Shown in pieces: positions 16,132 to 24,517 of a DNA stretch of 64,000 nucleotides; positions within the stretch are counted from its first letter, which is position 1, and each line of letters opens with the position of its first letter. The DNA is from Luteimonas suaedae. GTDB taxonomy: Bacteria > Pseudomonadota > Gammaproteobacteria > Xanthomonadales > Xanthomonadaceae. Location: NCBI RefSeq assembly GCF_008312895.1, contig NZ_VSSP01000003.1:1-64000 (forward strand), given 5' to 3'. Under the pieces are notes generated by a model. It ran no database searches, had not been told where the DNA came from, and was given only the letters and a program-made list of their open reading frames with translations. The position numbers and the translations under genes were made by a program.

Positions 16132-16682
16132 ACTTCGAAGGCCTCAAACGCCGCGTCGAGCGCAGCGAACAACTGGTCGAGGGGCGCCTGGAGCAGACCC
16201 GCAGCGACTACGACGACCTGCGCGGGCAGTGGCGCGAGGCGTGGACGCCGACCCGGATCCTGGTGGCCGGCGTGGTCAGCGGTTTCGTCGCCGGCAATTC
16301 GCAGCCGAAACGGGCGCTGCGACGGCTCGGCAAGCTCGGAAAGGTCGTGGGCGATCCGCGCTGGCTGCGGCTGATCAGCTCGGTGACCGGGTTGCTGGGC
16401 TCGATCCAGGCGATGGTCGCCGCGGCCACCGCCCGCAAGGCCGCGGACACCGCGGATGCCGCCGCCGAGGAGGCCGCGGACGTGGCCGAGGACGCCGGCG
16501 CGAAAGGGACCGCGCCGCCGCCCGGCGGCAGTGGCGGCAGTGGCGCGCAGGCAGATGCGGATGCTCCGGCCGCCAGCGCCGAACCCGAAGCGGTGCCACC
16601 GTCCGATCGCCGCAAGCCGGACCAGCGCTGGGACACGCAACCCTCGCCCGCGGAAGCGGCCACCGAAATATCCGAGCGCTGA
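16128..16682 (+). CDS. Hypothetical protein in the yqjD/yqjE-like operon (YqjK position)
   Basis: 184 residues. The N-terminal half is helical with one weak hydrophobic segment (ILVAGVVSGFVAGNS); the C-terminal half is low-complexity Ala/Pro/Gly-rich and probably disordered. No catalytic motif was seen. It is coupled to the upstream membrane protein gene by a 4-nt overlap. By gene order it occupies the YqjK place, but sequence similarity to YqjK is not evident to me. Confidence 0.65.
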   Translation: MNFEGLKRRVERSEQLVEGRLEQTRSDYDDLRGQWREAWTPTRILVAGVVSGFVAGNSQPKRALRRLGKLGKVVGDPRWLRLISSVTGLLGSIQAMVAAATARKAADTADAAAEEAADVAEDAGAKGTAPPPGGSGGSGAQADADAPAASAEPEAVPPSDRRKPDQRWDTQPSPAEAATEISER

Positions 16683-16684
16683 AC

Positions 16685-16798
16685 GTGACGACCGGGCCGG
16701 CGCATGCATCCGGGCCGACCGGTTCGAACATGCCGGATGGCACACGTCCCCTTGAGCAGGCCAACCTGGGGCACGCCAACTTGAGCAAGCCGAATTGA
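16685..16798 (+). CDS. Candidate small ORF (37 residues) overlapping the permease start
   Basis: GTG at 16685 lies two bases after the previous stop and the frame ends in TGA at 16796-16798, overlapping the permease start codon (TTGA). The C-terminal part reads LEQANLGHANLSK, like two degenerate pentapeptide repeats, and comes from TTGAGCA-type DNA repeats. It may be a translated leader that couples the permease to the upstream operon, or it may be chance. There is no independent evidence for expression. Confidence 0.25.
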   Translation: MTTGPAHASGPTGSNMPDGTRPLEQANLGHANLSKPN

Positions 16799-17895
16799 GC
16801 ACGCCGCAGGTGCCACCCGCCCCGGACGAGCAACCGCCGCTGCCACCGGCACCGCCGCGGCCGCGCGCGCCGGCGTCGGTCGTGGTGCTGGCGATGCTCG
16901 CCACCGTCTACACGTTGTGGGCCGCGCAGGCGGTGGTGGTGCCGGTCTTGCTGGCGATGTTCTTCGCCCTGGTCGGCAACCCGATCCTGCGCGCGCTGCG
17001 GCGGGTGTGGATCCCGCGCTTCGTCGGCGCGCTGCTGGTGCTCACGATCGGCATCGCCGCCACCTTCCTGCTCGGCCGCCAGCTGGTGGTCCCGGCCAGC
17101 GAGTGGATGCAGCAGGTGCCGAAGGAGTTGCAGCTGCTCACGCCGAAGCTGCAGCAGATGGCGCGGCCGATGCAGCGCGCCAACGAGGCGGCGCGTTCCT
17201 TCGCCCAGGCCGCCGACGGCGACCAGGCGCATCGCGTGCAGATGGTGACCGTGCGCGAGAACGATCCGTGGGAGCGGCTGTCGGCCACGCCTCGATTGCT
17301 GGGCGCGGTGCTGGCGGTGGTGCTGCTGACGTTCTTCTTCATGGTGTACGGCGAGAGCCTGCAGCGGCACGCGATCGCGCTGCTGCCGCACCGGCACCAG
17401 AAGCGGCTGACGGTGGGGATCCTGCAGTCGATCGAGGCGGAGATCTCGCGCTACGTGCTGACCATCGTCCTGATCAACACCCTGCTCGGCGCCGCCGTGG
17501 CCGGCGTGCTGGTGTGGCTGGGCATCGGCCTGCAGGAAGCGCTGCTGTGGGGCACGATCACCGCGCTGCTCAACTTCGCGCCGTACGTGGGCCCGGCGAT
17601 CGGCGCGGTGCTGATGCTGCTGATGGGGTTCGTGACCTGGGACGAGGTGGGGCCGTCGTTGCTGCCGGTGATCGCATACATCGCGCTGCAGACACTGGAA
17701 GGCCAACTGATCACGCCGATCGTGCTCGGCCGACGCATGGCGCTGTCGCCACTGGTGCTGATCCTGACGCTGATGCTGTTCGGGTTCCTGTGGGGTATCG
17801 TCGGGTTGCTGCTGGCGGTGCCGCTGCTGGTCTGCATCAAGCTGGTGCTGTCGCGGATCGGGGGCTTCGAGGGCTGGGCGCGGCTGCTGGAGTGA
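16795..17895 (+). CDS. AI-2E family (PerM/TqsA-type) membrane permease
   Basis: 366 residues. A Pro-rich cytoplasmic N terminus of about 25 residues is followed by membrane segments near 30-75, a large soluble loop (about 85-160), and then the C-terminal membrane core, including the family-typical NFAPYVGPAIGAVLMLLMGF and LEGQLITPIVLGRRMALSPL. Members transport or export small molecules; some export autoinducer-2, others act in Na+/H+ exchange, so the substrate is open. The TTG start at 16795 is the only candidate that precedes the first membrane helix without extending into other coding sequence; it is weakly supported. Confidence 0.82.
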   Translation: MSTPQVPPAPDEQPPLPPAPPRPRAPASVVVLAMLATVYTLWAAQAVVVPVLLAMFFALVGNPILRALRRVWIPRFVGALLVLTIGIAATFLLGRQLVVPASEWMQQVPKELQLLTPKLQQMARPMQRANEAARSFAQAADGDQAHRVQMVTVRENDPWERLSATPRLLGAVLAVVLLTFFFMVYGESLQRHAIALLPHRHQKRLTVGILQSIEAEISRYVLTIVLINTLLGAAVAGVLVWLGIGLQEALLWGTITALLNFAPYVGPAIGAVLMLLMGFVTWDEVGPSLLPVIAYIALQTLEGQLITPIVLGRRMALSPLVLILTLMLFGFLWGIVGLLLAVPLLVCIKLVLSRIGGFEGWARLLE

Positions 17896-17902
17896 CCTGC
17901 GG

Positions 17903-19114
17903 CTACCGCGGCTTCAGTTCGCGCTGCCAATAGGCCTCCAGTTGACGTGCCTTGCGCGGCGTGAGTTCGCGGCCCAGCGCCGCTGGCGATTGGCCCGCCT
18001 CGGCGGTCTCGCCAAGGCGGTAGAGTTCGCGCGCCAGCTCGACCCGGGCACGCTGGTCGATACGCAGATTGCCGAACGGGTCGAAGTACGAATCCACGCG
18101 GCTGCGATCCAGCACGCCATCCCAGGTCGGCATCCGCCGTGCCGCGTCGTCGGCCGCGATTGCGCGATAGCGCTCGATCGCGGCGCCGGCGTCGATCTCA
18201 CCGGTCAGCAGGTCGTAGCGCGTTCGCAGCAGGTCCGTCTCCGCGTCGCGCCGCTCGGTTTCGAGCGCGGCCAACACCGTCGCCAGCCAGTCCCAGTCGA
18301 CATTGCCCGTGGATGCCTGCGTCCCGAGCAGGTTGAAACTGGCGACCGCGATCCGGTGCCGGCGCGTGGTCAGGCGTTCGACGGCCTCGGGCGCCGGCGC
18401 GCCATAGCGGGAGGGCTGCACGAGGCTGATCGCAGGATCGTCGGAAAGGATCGCCTCGATGTCGTGCTTGTGGAATTCTCCGACCACGACCAGCACTGTC
18501 TGCCCCGGGCGCGCCTTCGCGGCCGCCGCGATCCGGCGCGCCTGCATGAACGTGCGGTAGAGGAACATGCGCCGCGGCAGATCGCGCGACATGCGTTGCG
18601 GCCAGCCGCGGATCCAGGCATCGGCCTCCGTCAGCGTCCCGCGATCGTCGGCTGCGAACAGCGTGCGACGCAGTTTGTCCGGCTGGGGAAACGAGAGAAA
18701 ACCATGAAAGCCCTCCGGCGCCCGCACTTCGGGCGGTGTCGACAGGTCCAGCCCCCAGCCGAGCATCTGGTCCTCGTGCGACGGGATCCAGTCGAACGGA
18801 CAGACCTCGATGCCGTGTTCGCGTGCATATGGCAGCACGATGTCCTGGATCTCGTAGGTGAACTCGTAATGGTCGTTGCGCGCGTACTGTTCCGGTGGCC
18901 GCTCGATGCAGACCGCATCCGGCGCCACGCGCTCGATGAACGCCGCCAGCATCCCGGGCTGGTCCTCCTTGGCCACGAGCTGCACGGCGTGATCGACGCC
19001 CAGGATCACCACCCGCGCCGGGGAATCGGCTGCCCTTGGCGTCGCCGCCCAAGTCGCGGCGGAGAGCGTGGAAGCCAGCGCCAGGAACAGCGCGAACAGG
19101 CGTAAAAGATGCAT
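17903..19114 (-). CDS. Secreted protein of unknown function (possible EreA/ChaN/TraB-like fold)
   Basis: 403 residues. The N terminus is a signal peptide (MHLLRLFALFLALASTLSAA). Early motifs VVILGVDHAVQ and CIERPPEQY, and a later VVVGEFHKHDIEAIL, recall the GxxH, ERP and GxxH-type motifs of the erythromycin-esterase/ChaN/TraB superfamily, in which His and Glu residues form a catalytic or metal centre. The C-terminal 130 residues look helical. It converges on the AI-2E permease with only 7 bp between stops. The frame extends upstream to 20335, but ATG 19114 starts the signal peptide. The function is not known; the superfamily assignment is tentative. Confidence 0.7.
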   Translation of the reverse strand: MHLLRLFALFLALASTLSAATWAATPRAADSPARVVILGVDHAVQLVAKEDQPGMLAAFIERVAPDAVCIERPPEQYARNDHYEFTYEIQDIVLPYAREHGIEVCPFDWIPSHEDQMLGWGLDLSTPPEVRAPEGFHGFLSFPQPDKLRRTLFAADDRGTLTEADAWIRGWPQRMSRDLPRRMFLYRTFMQARRIAAAAKARPGQTVLVVVGEFHKHDIEAILSDDPAISLVQPSRYGAPAPEAVERLTTRRHRIAVASFNLLGTQASTGNVDWDWLATVLAALETERRDAETDLLRTRYDLLTGEIDAGAAIERYRAIAADDAARRMPTWDGVLDRSRVDSYFDPFGNLRIDQRARVELARELYRLGETAEAGQSPAALGRELTPRKARQLEAYWQRELKPR

Positions 19115-19630
19115 CGAACACCTCGAATCGGCGAATGCGGGAGAGGAAAAAGCGCGGCCCGGCCGGCATGCCGGCCCCTGACATACGTGGATGCCCGGCG
19201 GCCACGGATCGTCGCAGCAGCCTGAGCGTCCGCGTGCCGCTGCCGCCCCGCCCGAGATCCGCCGGCGGCGGCAGAACCGGTCGCGGTAGCGACGGAAGCC
19301 TCCGGCATGCGCCCTCTCCCTCACCGTAGGAGCGCGCCATGCGCGCGATGCCGCGGGCATTTCGCCGTCCGCGAATTCCGGCGACCGGCGCGCCTGCCGG
19401 TCCAGAATGCGGCATCCACCGGATCCTGCGGCACCCGCGGCATCGCGCGCATGGCGCGCTCCTACGGGCGGCGCATCCGGATGCACCTGCTCTATTCGAA
19501 TATCCCGGGCGCGACTTCCATCGCTCCCACAAGGATTCGATCCGCCGCATTCCACTGTGGGAGTGGTGGTGGCATGCCGCCACCGGGAAGTCGCGACGAG
19601 CCCGCGCCCCGGGGGCGATACAATGGTCGC
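19115..19630. other. Gene-free region with one repeat element
   Basis: The divergent promoters for the secreted protein (minus) and the HAD gene (plus) must lie here. Apart from the repeat at 19326-19465, it holds a small palindrome (GGCCGGCATGCCGGCC near 19158) and GC-rich sequence. TACAAT at 19619-19624 is a possible -10 hexamer only 7 bp before the GTG of the HAD gene, which would give an almost leaderless mRNA. Confidence 0.5.
19326..19465. repeat. TAGGAGCGCGCCATGCGCG-type palindromic repeat doublet
   Basis: It starts with GTAGGAGCGCGCCATGCGCG and ends with its near inverse (CGCGCATGGCGCGCTCCTAC), with a conserved middle containing GACCGGCGCGCCTGCCGGTC. Closely related units of about 140 bp occur near 30628, 32776 and 50417, and in tandem at 25513-25970. 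Confidence 0.85.
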
Positions 19631-20356
19631 GTGAGTTTCCCCGTCCGCGCCATCACCCTCGATCTCGACGACACCGTGTGGCCGTTCGCGCCGATCGCCG
19701 CGCGCATCGAGCAGGTGCTCGACGACTGGCTGCACGCGCATGCGCCGCGCACCGCCGCGCGCTTTCCCGCCGAGGCGATGCGGGCGCTGCGCGAGCGCGT
19801 GTTCGACGAGAACGCGCACCTGCTGCACGACCTCACCGCGCTGCGGCGCATGACCCTGGAGCGGGCGCTGCGCGAGAGCGGCGACGACGCGGCGCTGGCC
19901 GAACCGGCATGGGAGGTGTTCTACGCCGCGCGCAACCAGGTGGAGTGCTATCCCGACAGCATCGACGCGCTGCGGCGCATCGCCGCGCGGGTGCCGGTGG
20001 CGGCGCTGACCAACGGCAACGCCGACCTGGAACGCATCGGACTGTCGGAGCATTTCGCGTTCCGGCTGACCTCGCGCGACCATGGCAAGGCCAAGCCGTC
20101 GCCGTGCATCTTCCATGCCGCCTGCGCGCGCCTGGACTGCGCCCACGGCGACGTGCTGCACGTCGGCGACCACATCGAGATGGACGTCGCCGGCGCCGCG
20201 CGCGCCGGGCTGCGCAGCTGCTGGATCAATCGCGAAGGCCGCACCTGGGCGCATCCCGAGATCACTCCCGACCTGCAGTTCGACACCCTCGCCGCGCTGG
20301 CCGACTGGTTGGACGCGCAGGCCGCCCACGACCACGACAGGACCGACGCCGCATGA
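19631..20356 (+). CDS. HAD-superfamily hydrolase
   Basis: 241 residues. HAD motif I is LDLDDTVWPF (two Asp), motif II is the Thr in ALTNGNADL, motif III is the Lys region KAKPSPCIF, and motif IV is HVGDHIEMDV. The helical cap lies between motifs I and II (about 20-100). The family dephosphorylates small metabolites such as sugar phosphates or FMN; the substrate cannot be told. I chose GTG at 19631 because it starts just before motif I. The stop overlaps the start of the aminopeptidase gene (ATGA), so the two are coupled. Confidence 0.85.
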   Translation: MSFPVRAITLDLDDTVWPFAPIAARIEQVLDDWLHAHAPRTAARFPAEAMRALRERVFDENAHLLHDLTALRRMTLERALRESGDDAALAEPAWEVFYAARNQVECYPDSIDALRRIAARVPVAALTNGNADLERIGLSEHFAFRLTSRDHGKAKPSPCIFHAACARLDCAHGDVLHVGDHIEMDVAGAARAGLRSCWINREGRTWAHPEITPDLQFDTLAALADWLDAQAAHDHDRTDAA

Positions 20357-21729
20357 ACTTGCCGACCGGATTCGTTTCGCCCGACGCCGCCGCGCAGCCG
20401 CGCGCGCTGCACCTGCTCGATCGCGACGCTCTGCCCGCCTGGTGCGAGCGCCAGGGCGCGGCGACCACGCGCTGGCTGCAGGCGCAGGGCTGGGACGCGC
20501 CGCCGGGCAGCGTGCTGCTGCTGCCGGGCGAGGACGGTGACGTCGCCGGCGCCGCGCTCGGCATCGGCGACCGGCTCGATCCGTTCGCCTACGCGCACGC
20601 GCCGATGGCGCTGCCGGCGGGCGACTGGCGGCTGGCGGACACGTTGGACGCCGATGCGCACGCGGCGCTGCTGCTCGGCTGGGGCCTGGGCAGCTACCGC
20701 TTCGACCGCTACAAGCAGGCGCCGCGGGAACCGGCGCGGCTGGCCGTGGCCGAATCGGACGCGGAACGCTTCGACATCCTTGCCGCCTGCTGCCGCGTGC
20801 GCGACCTGGTCAACACCCCGACCGAGCACATGGGCCCGGAGGAGCTGGAAACCGCGACGCGCGAGATCGCACAGGCGCACGGTGCGCAGTTCGAGAGCAT
20901 CGTCGGCGATGCGCTGCTGGCGCGGAACTTCCCGGCGATCCACGCCGTCGGCCGCGCCTCGCACCGTGCGCCGCGGCTGCTGCAGCTGCAGTGGGGCGAC
21001 GCCGCGGCCCCCCATCTGGCGCTGGTCGGCAAGGGCGTGTGCTTCGACACCGGCGGCCTGGACGTGAAGCCGGCCGAGGGCATGCGCAACATGAAGAAGG
21101 ACATGGGCGGCGCCGCGCACGCGCTGGCGCTGGCCGGACTGGTGATGGCGCGCAAGCTGCCGGTGCGCCTGACGCTGCTGATCCCGGCGGTGGAAAACGC
21201 GCTCGGCCCCGACGCCTACCGCCCCGGCGAGGTGATCGCCACGCGCAAGGGCATCAGTGTGGAGATCGACAACACCGACGCCGAGGGGCGGGTGGTGCTG
21301 GGCGATGCGCTGGCCTATGCCGGCGAGCAGGACCCGGACCTGCTGATCGACTTCGCCACGCTTACCGGCGCGGCGCGCATCGCGCTCGGCCCGGACCTGC
21401 CGGCGCTGTACAGCAACGACGATGCGCTGGCCGACGCCTGGCTGGAGGCCGGCCTGCAGCAGCGCGATCCGCTGTGGCGGATGCCGCTGTGGCGCCCGTA
21501 CCTGCGCTACCTGACCAGCCGCATCGCCGACCTGGCCAACGCCGGGTCGCGCATGGCCGGCTCGATCACCGCGGCATTGTATCTCGAGCGCTTCGTGCCC
21601 GCGGGCCGGACCTGGGCGCACGTCGACGTGTTCGCGTGGAACGACAATGACCGTCCCGGCCGCCCCGCCGGCGGCGAGGCGCAGGGCCTGCGCGCGGCCT
21701 GGGCGATGTTGAAGCAGCGCTACGGCTGA
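20353..21729 (+). CDS. M17-family leucyl aminopeptidase
   Basis: 458 residues. This cytoplasmic di-metal exopeptidase removes N-terminal residues. The C-terminal catalytic domain shows GKGVCFDTGGLD (Lys and Asp), NMKKDMGGAAHAL (Asp), NTDAEGRVVLGDAL (Asp, Glu and catalytic Arg) and DFATLTGAARIALG. The N-terminal half is divergent, as in the PepB-like branch rather than classical PepA. It overlaps the HAD gene by 4 nt, suggesting joint expression in peptide turnover. Confidence 0.9.
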   Translation: MNLPTGFVSPDAAAQPRALHLLDRDALPAWCERQGAATTRWLQAQGWDAPPGSVLLLPGEDGDVAGAALGIGDRLDPFAYAHAPMALPAGDWRLADTLDADAHAALLLGWGLGSYRFDRYKQAPREPARLAVAESDAERFDILAACCRVRDLVNTPTEHMGPEELETATREIAQAHGAQFESIVGDALLARNFPAIHAVGRASHRAPRLLQLQWGDAAAPHLALVGKGVCFDTGGLDVKPAEGMRNMKKDMGGAAHALALAGLVMARKLPVRLTLLIPAVENALGPDAYRPGEVIATRKGISVEIDNTDAEGRVVLGDALAYAGEQDPDLLIDFATLTGAARIALGPDLPALYSNDDALADAWLEAGLQQRDPLWRMPLWRPYLRYLTSRIADLANAGSRMAGSITAALYLERFVPAGRTWAHVDVFAWNDNDRPGRPAGGEAQGLRAAWAMLKQRYG

Positions 21730-21776
21730 GCGGCGGTTCTCGCGCGGCTGCCAGGATGCGCACCGCCTGCCGTTCG

Positions 21777-22064
21777 CAGGAGCGCCTCATAGGCGTGATG
21801 CCGGCGCGGCGACAGATCGCTGCACGTCCAACTGCGCGGGTATCGCGCGCATGGCGCGCTCCTACGTGGATGTAGGAGCGCCTCATAGGCGCGATGCCGG
21901 CGTGGCGACAGATCGCTACACGTCCAACCGCGCGGGTCTCGCGCGCATGGCGCGCTCCTACGTGGGTGTAGGAGCGCCTCATAGGCGCGATGCCGGCGTG
22001 GTGACAGATCACTGCACGTCCAACTGCGCGGGTATCGCGCGCATGGCGCGCTCCTACGGGTGGC
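21777..22064. repeat. Three tandem 96-bp units of a palindromic repeat
   Basis: Each unit begins AGGAGCGCCTCATAGGCG, contains GACAGATC and CACGTCCAAC, and ends CGCGCATGGCGCGCTCCTAC. The AGCGCCTCAT landmark recurs at 21781, 21877 and 21973, an exact 96-bp period, with few substitutions. The array fills the gap between the convergent aminopeptidase and pirin genes. Confidence 0.9.
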
Positions 22065-22088
22065 AGGGGCGCCTACGCGTGTGACGCG

Positions 22089-22802
22089 TCAGGCCGGCAG
22101 GTCGAACAGCAGCACGTCGGCGAGGGGGTCGCCAGCGGTTCCGGCGATGCGCAGCTCGCCGGGCGTGCCGACGATGCCGAGCGCGTCGCCGGCCTCTAAG
22201 CCCTGGCCGTCGACCTCGGCCCTGCCCTGCGCCAGGTGCAGCCAGTAGCGGCGTGCGGGGTCGAGCGTCCAGGTCACCGACTCGCCGGCGCCCAGCTGCA
22301 CGCCACGCAGCCAGGCCTGCTGGCGGATGGCGAGGCTGCCGTCGGCGCCGTCGGGCGAGGCGAGCACCGCCCAGCGGCTACGGCGTACGGCGGGATCGAA
22401 CGCCCGCTGCGCATAGTCCGGCGGCACGTTGAGCCGGTCGGGCTGGATCCAGATCTGCAGGAAATGCACCGGCTCGCTGTCGGAGGCGTTGAACTCGCTG
22501 TGCTCGATGCCGGTGCCGGCGCTCATCCACTGCAACTCGCCCGGACGCAGCACGCCCTCGCCGCCGCTGTCGTCGCGATGCGCGAGCGCGCCCGACAGCA
22601 CGTAGCTGAGGATCTCCATGTTGGCGTGGCCGTGCGACGGAAATCCGGAACGGGGCGCCACCCGGTCCTCGTTGATGACCCGCAACGGCCCCCAGCCCAT
22701 CCACTCCGGATCGTGGTAGTGGCCGAAGGAGAACGTGTGGTGGCTGTCGAGCCATCCGGCCTCGACGTGGCCGCGTGCGCTGGCGGAACGGAGAATCGGC
22801 AT
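22089..22802 (-). CDS. Pirin-family protein (YhhW-like bicupin)
   Basis: 237 residues, normal for the short pirins. The N-terminal cupin has the metal-binding pattern FPSHGHANMEILSYVLSG and GTGIEHSEFN, with the His and Glu ligands retained; the C-terminal cupin is degenerate. Relatives such as E. coli YhhW show quercetin dioxygenase activity in vitro, while other pirins act as iron-dependent regulators. It is monocistronic, converging on the repeat array. Confidence 0.9.
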   Translation of the reverse strand: MPILRSASARGHVEAGWLDSHHTFSFGHYHDPEWMGWGPLRVINEDRVAPRSGFPSHGHANMEILSYVLSGALAHRDDSGGEGVLRPGELQWMSAGTGIEHSEFNASDSEPVHFLQIWIQPDRLNVPPDYAQRAFDPAVRRSRWAVLASPDGADGSLAIRQQAWLRGVQLGAGESVTWTLDPARRYWLHLAQGRAEVDGQGLEAGDALGIVGTPGELRIAGTAGDPLADVLLFDLPA

Positions 22803-23152
22803 GATCGGATAGATAAGTTCGAGTGGCCTTACGGTGGATGAATCGATGCGACGGCTGCGTCATCGGCGCGGCGAATGCCGCCGGTACCCGAAACCCGTCA
22901 TCGTGGCGCAAGCGCGCTGCGGTCCGGAATAAATCCATCGGCGTGGATCGGCCGTCATGTTCCGCGCCCACTGCCGCTTCGCCGTACCCTCACCCCAACC
23001 CCTCTCCCAAAGGGAGAGGGGCTTTTCCCTTCTCCCTTTGGGAGAAGGTGCCCGAAGGGCGGATGAGGGTACGGCGAAGCGACGACGGCTCCAATCGCCG
23101 CCAACGCACCGGGCCGGGAATCGAGTCGCCGTCCCGATGCGCGGCGCCGCGC
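22803..23152. other. Gene-free interval between pirin and YceI genes
   Basis: No coding sequence is supported. The right two-thirds is occupied by the large inverted repeat at 22976-23080; the left part would carry the pirin promoter, with no clear hexamers. Confidence 0.5.
22976..23080. repeat. Large inverted repeat with 17-bp perfect arms and nested hairpins
   Basis: Outer arms GCTTCGCCGTACCCTCA and its exact complement (23064-23080) enclose two further hairpins: CCCTCTCCCAAAGGGAGAGGG, and a second formed by CTTCTCCCTTTGGGAGAAG. The CCCTCACCCCAACCCC lead-in is shared with the copies near nrdJb. Confidence 0.9.
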
Positions 23153-23746
23153 CTACTCGGCCGCGGCCACCGAAGCCTCGGTGGTGATCCGCAGCTGCAC
23201 CTCGTCGCCGACGTGCGGCGCGTGCATGCCGAGGTCGAAATCGGTGCGCTTGACGGTGGTGGTGGCGTCGAAGCCGATCGCCTCGCGCTTGGTCATCGGA
23301 TGCGGGCCCATCTCGTTGAGGGTGACATCGAGCACCACCGGCTTGCTGATGCCCTTGATGGTGAGATCGCCGGTGACCTTGAGCTTGCCCTCGCCCGCCG
23401 ATTCGACCGCGGTGCTGCGGAAGGTGGCTTCGGGATGGTTGGCGGCGTCGAAGAAGTCGTCGCTGCGCAGGTGCTGGTCGAACTTCTCCACATGCGAGTT
23501 CAGCCCGGACAGGGGCAGGGTGACCTCGACGCTGGAGGCGGACACGTCATCGGCGTCGTAGACGATGGCGCCGTCGACATCTCCGAAGTGGATGATGGGG
23601 TTGGAGAAGCCGAGGTGATTCCACTGCGCCACCACGTCGGTGTGGTTGGGATCGATCTGGTAGGTCACCGGCGCGGCGAGGGCCGGGGCGGCAGCCAGCG
23701 ACAGGGCGACGGCGAGCAGAGCGTGCTTGAGGGGGACGATCTTCAT
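23153..23746 (-). CDS. YceI-family periplasmic lipocalin-like protein
   Basis: 197 residues. The signal peptide is HALLAVALSLAAAPALA. The mature protein has the family core YQIDPNHTDVVAQWNHLGFSNPIIHFGDVDG, and later KVTGDLTIKGISKPVVLDV. YceI proteins form a beta-barrel that binds long polyprenyl lipids and are often linked to acid stress or electron-transport genes. It is followed downstream by the repeat-rich gap and preceded by the nitroreductase gene on the same strand, 88 bp away. Confidence 0.9.
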   Translation of the reverse strand: MKIVPLKHALLAVALSLAAAPALAAPVTYQIDPNHTDVVAQWNHLGFSNPIIHFGDVDGAIVYDADDVSASSVEVTLPLSGLNSHVEKFDQHLRSDDFFDAANHPEATFRSTAVESAGEGKLKVTGDLTIKGISKPVVLDVTLNEMGPHPMTKREAIGFDATTTVKRTDFDLGMHAPHVGDEVQLRITTEASVAAAE

Positions 23747-23834
23747 GGCTGGGTTGCTCCGTTTCGAGGTTCGACCGGTGGAAGGTGAACGGCTGCCGTG
23801 ACAGCCGCTAGAGGATCTGGACCGCCGACGCGGA

Positions 23835-24422
23835 TCACGCGATGCGGCAGGCCTCGTCGAACGACAGCCGCGGCGAGCGCCCGAAGATGCTGGCCGGGTC
23901 GCCCTTGCCGAGGTTGACGAGGAAGTTGGAGCGGATCGCGGTGCCCTTGAAAAAGGCCTCGTCGACCTTGGCGGCGTCGAACCCGGTCATCGGCCCGGTG
24001 TCGAGGCCGAGCGCGCGCGCGGCGAGGATCAGGTAGGCGCCCTGCAGCGAGCCGTTGCGGAAGGCGTGGTCGCGGCGGTTCTCGCGCGGGCCCTCGAACC
24101 AGCTCTTGGCATCGGTATGCGGGAACAGGTACGGCAGCTTCTCGTGGAAGTCGAGGTCGTAGCCGACGATCACCACCACCGGCGCGGCCATGGTCTTCTT
24201 GCGGTTGCCCTCGTCCAGCGCCGGCTCCAGTTTCGCCTTGGCTTCGGCGGACCGCACGAAGACGAAGCGCGCCGGCGACTGGTTGGCGCTGGTCGGTCCC
24301 CACTTCAGCAGGTCGTAGAGCTGATGGAGGGTGTCGTCGCTCACCTCGCCCGAGAACCGGTTGTAGGTCCGCGCACTACGGAAGAGGCGGTCGAGGGCTT
24401 GGGCGTCGAGGACATCGGACAT
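23835..24422 (-). CDS. Nitroreductase-family protein, RutE/HadB-like (malonic semialdehyde reductase)
   Basis: 195 residues, equal to RutE. The FMN-binding features are [12 protein letters not shown] at the N terminus, [19 protein letters not shown], and [11 protein letters not shown] near the C terminus. RutE reduces malonic semialdehyde to 3-hydroxypropionate in pyrimidine breakdown; members also reduce nitro compounds and quinones. No other rut genes are in the window, so the physiological substrate is uncertain. The frame extends to 24500, but ATG 24422 gives the family N terminus. Confidence 0.85.
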   Translation of the reverse strand: MSDVLDAQALDRLFRSARTYNRFSGEVSDDTLHQLYDLLKWGPTSANQSPARFVFVRSAEAKAKLEPALDEGNRKKTMAAPVVVIVGYDLDFHEKLPYLFPHTDAKSWFEGPRENRRDHAFRNGSLQGAYLILAARALGLDTGPMTGFDAAKVDEAFFKGTAIRSNFLVNLGKGDPASIFGRSPRLSFDEACRIA

Positions 24423-24517
24423 CGGGAAATTCTCTCCTGGCGCGGCTTGGCCGCTCGTGAAGTCGACCCGCAGTGTAGAGTTCCGCCGATCAAGCCGCAC
24501 CCTGGATCCCGGAACGG

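Noticed and set aside
13911..16904. Open frame of 997 codons on the minus strand
   Set aside because: Antisense to the DegQ-like protease and the small membrane genes, which have clear motifs; composition is low-complexity.
19115..20335. N-terminal extension of the secreted unknown protein
   Set aside because: It runs antisense to the HAD gene and through a repeat, while ATG 19114 begins a clear signal peptide.
21777..22064. CRISPR array
   Set aside because: The 96-bp units are whole palindromic elements without unique spacers, and no cas genes are present.
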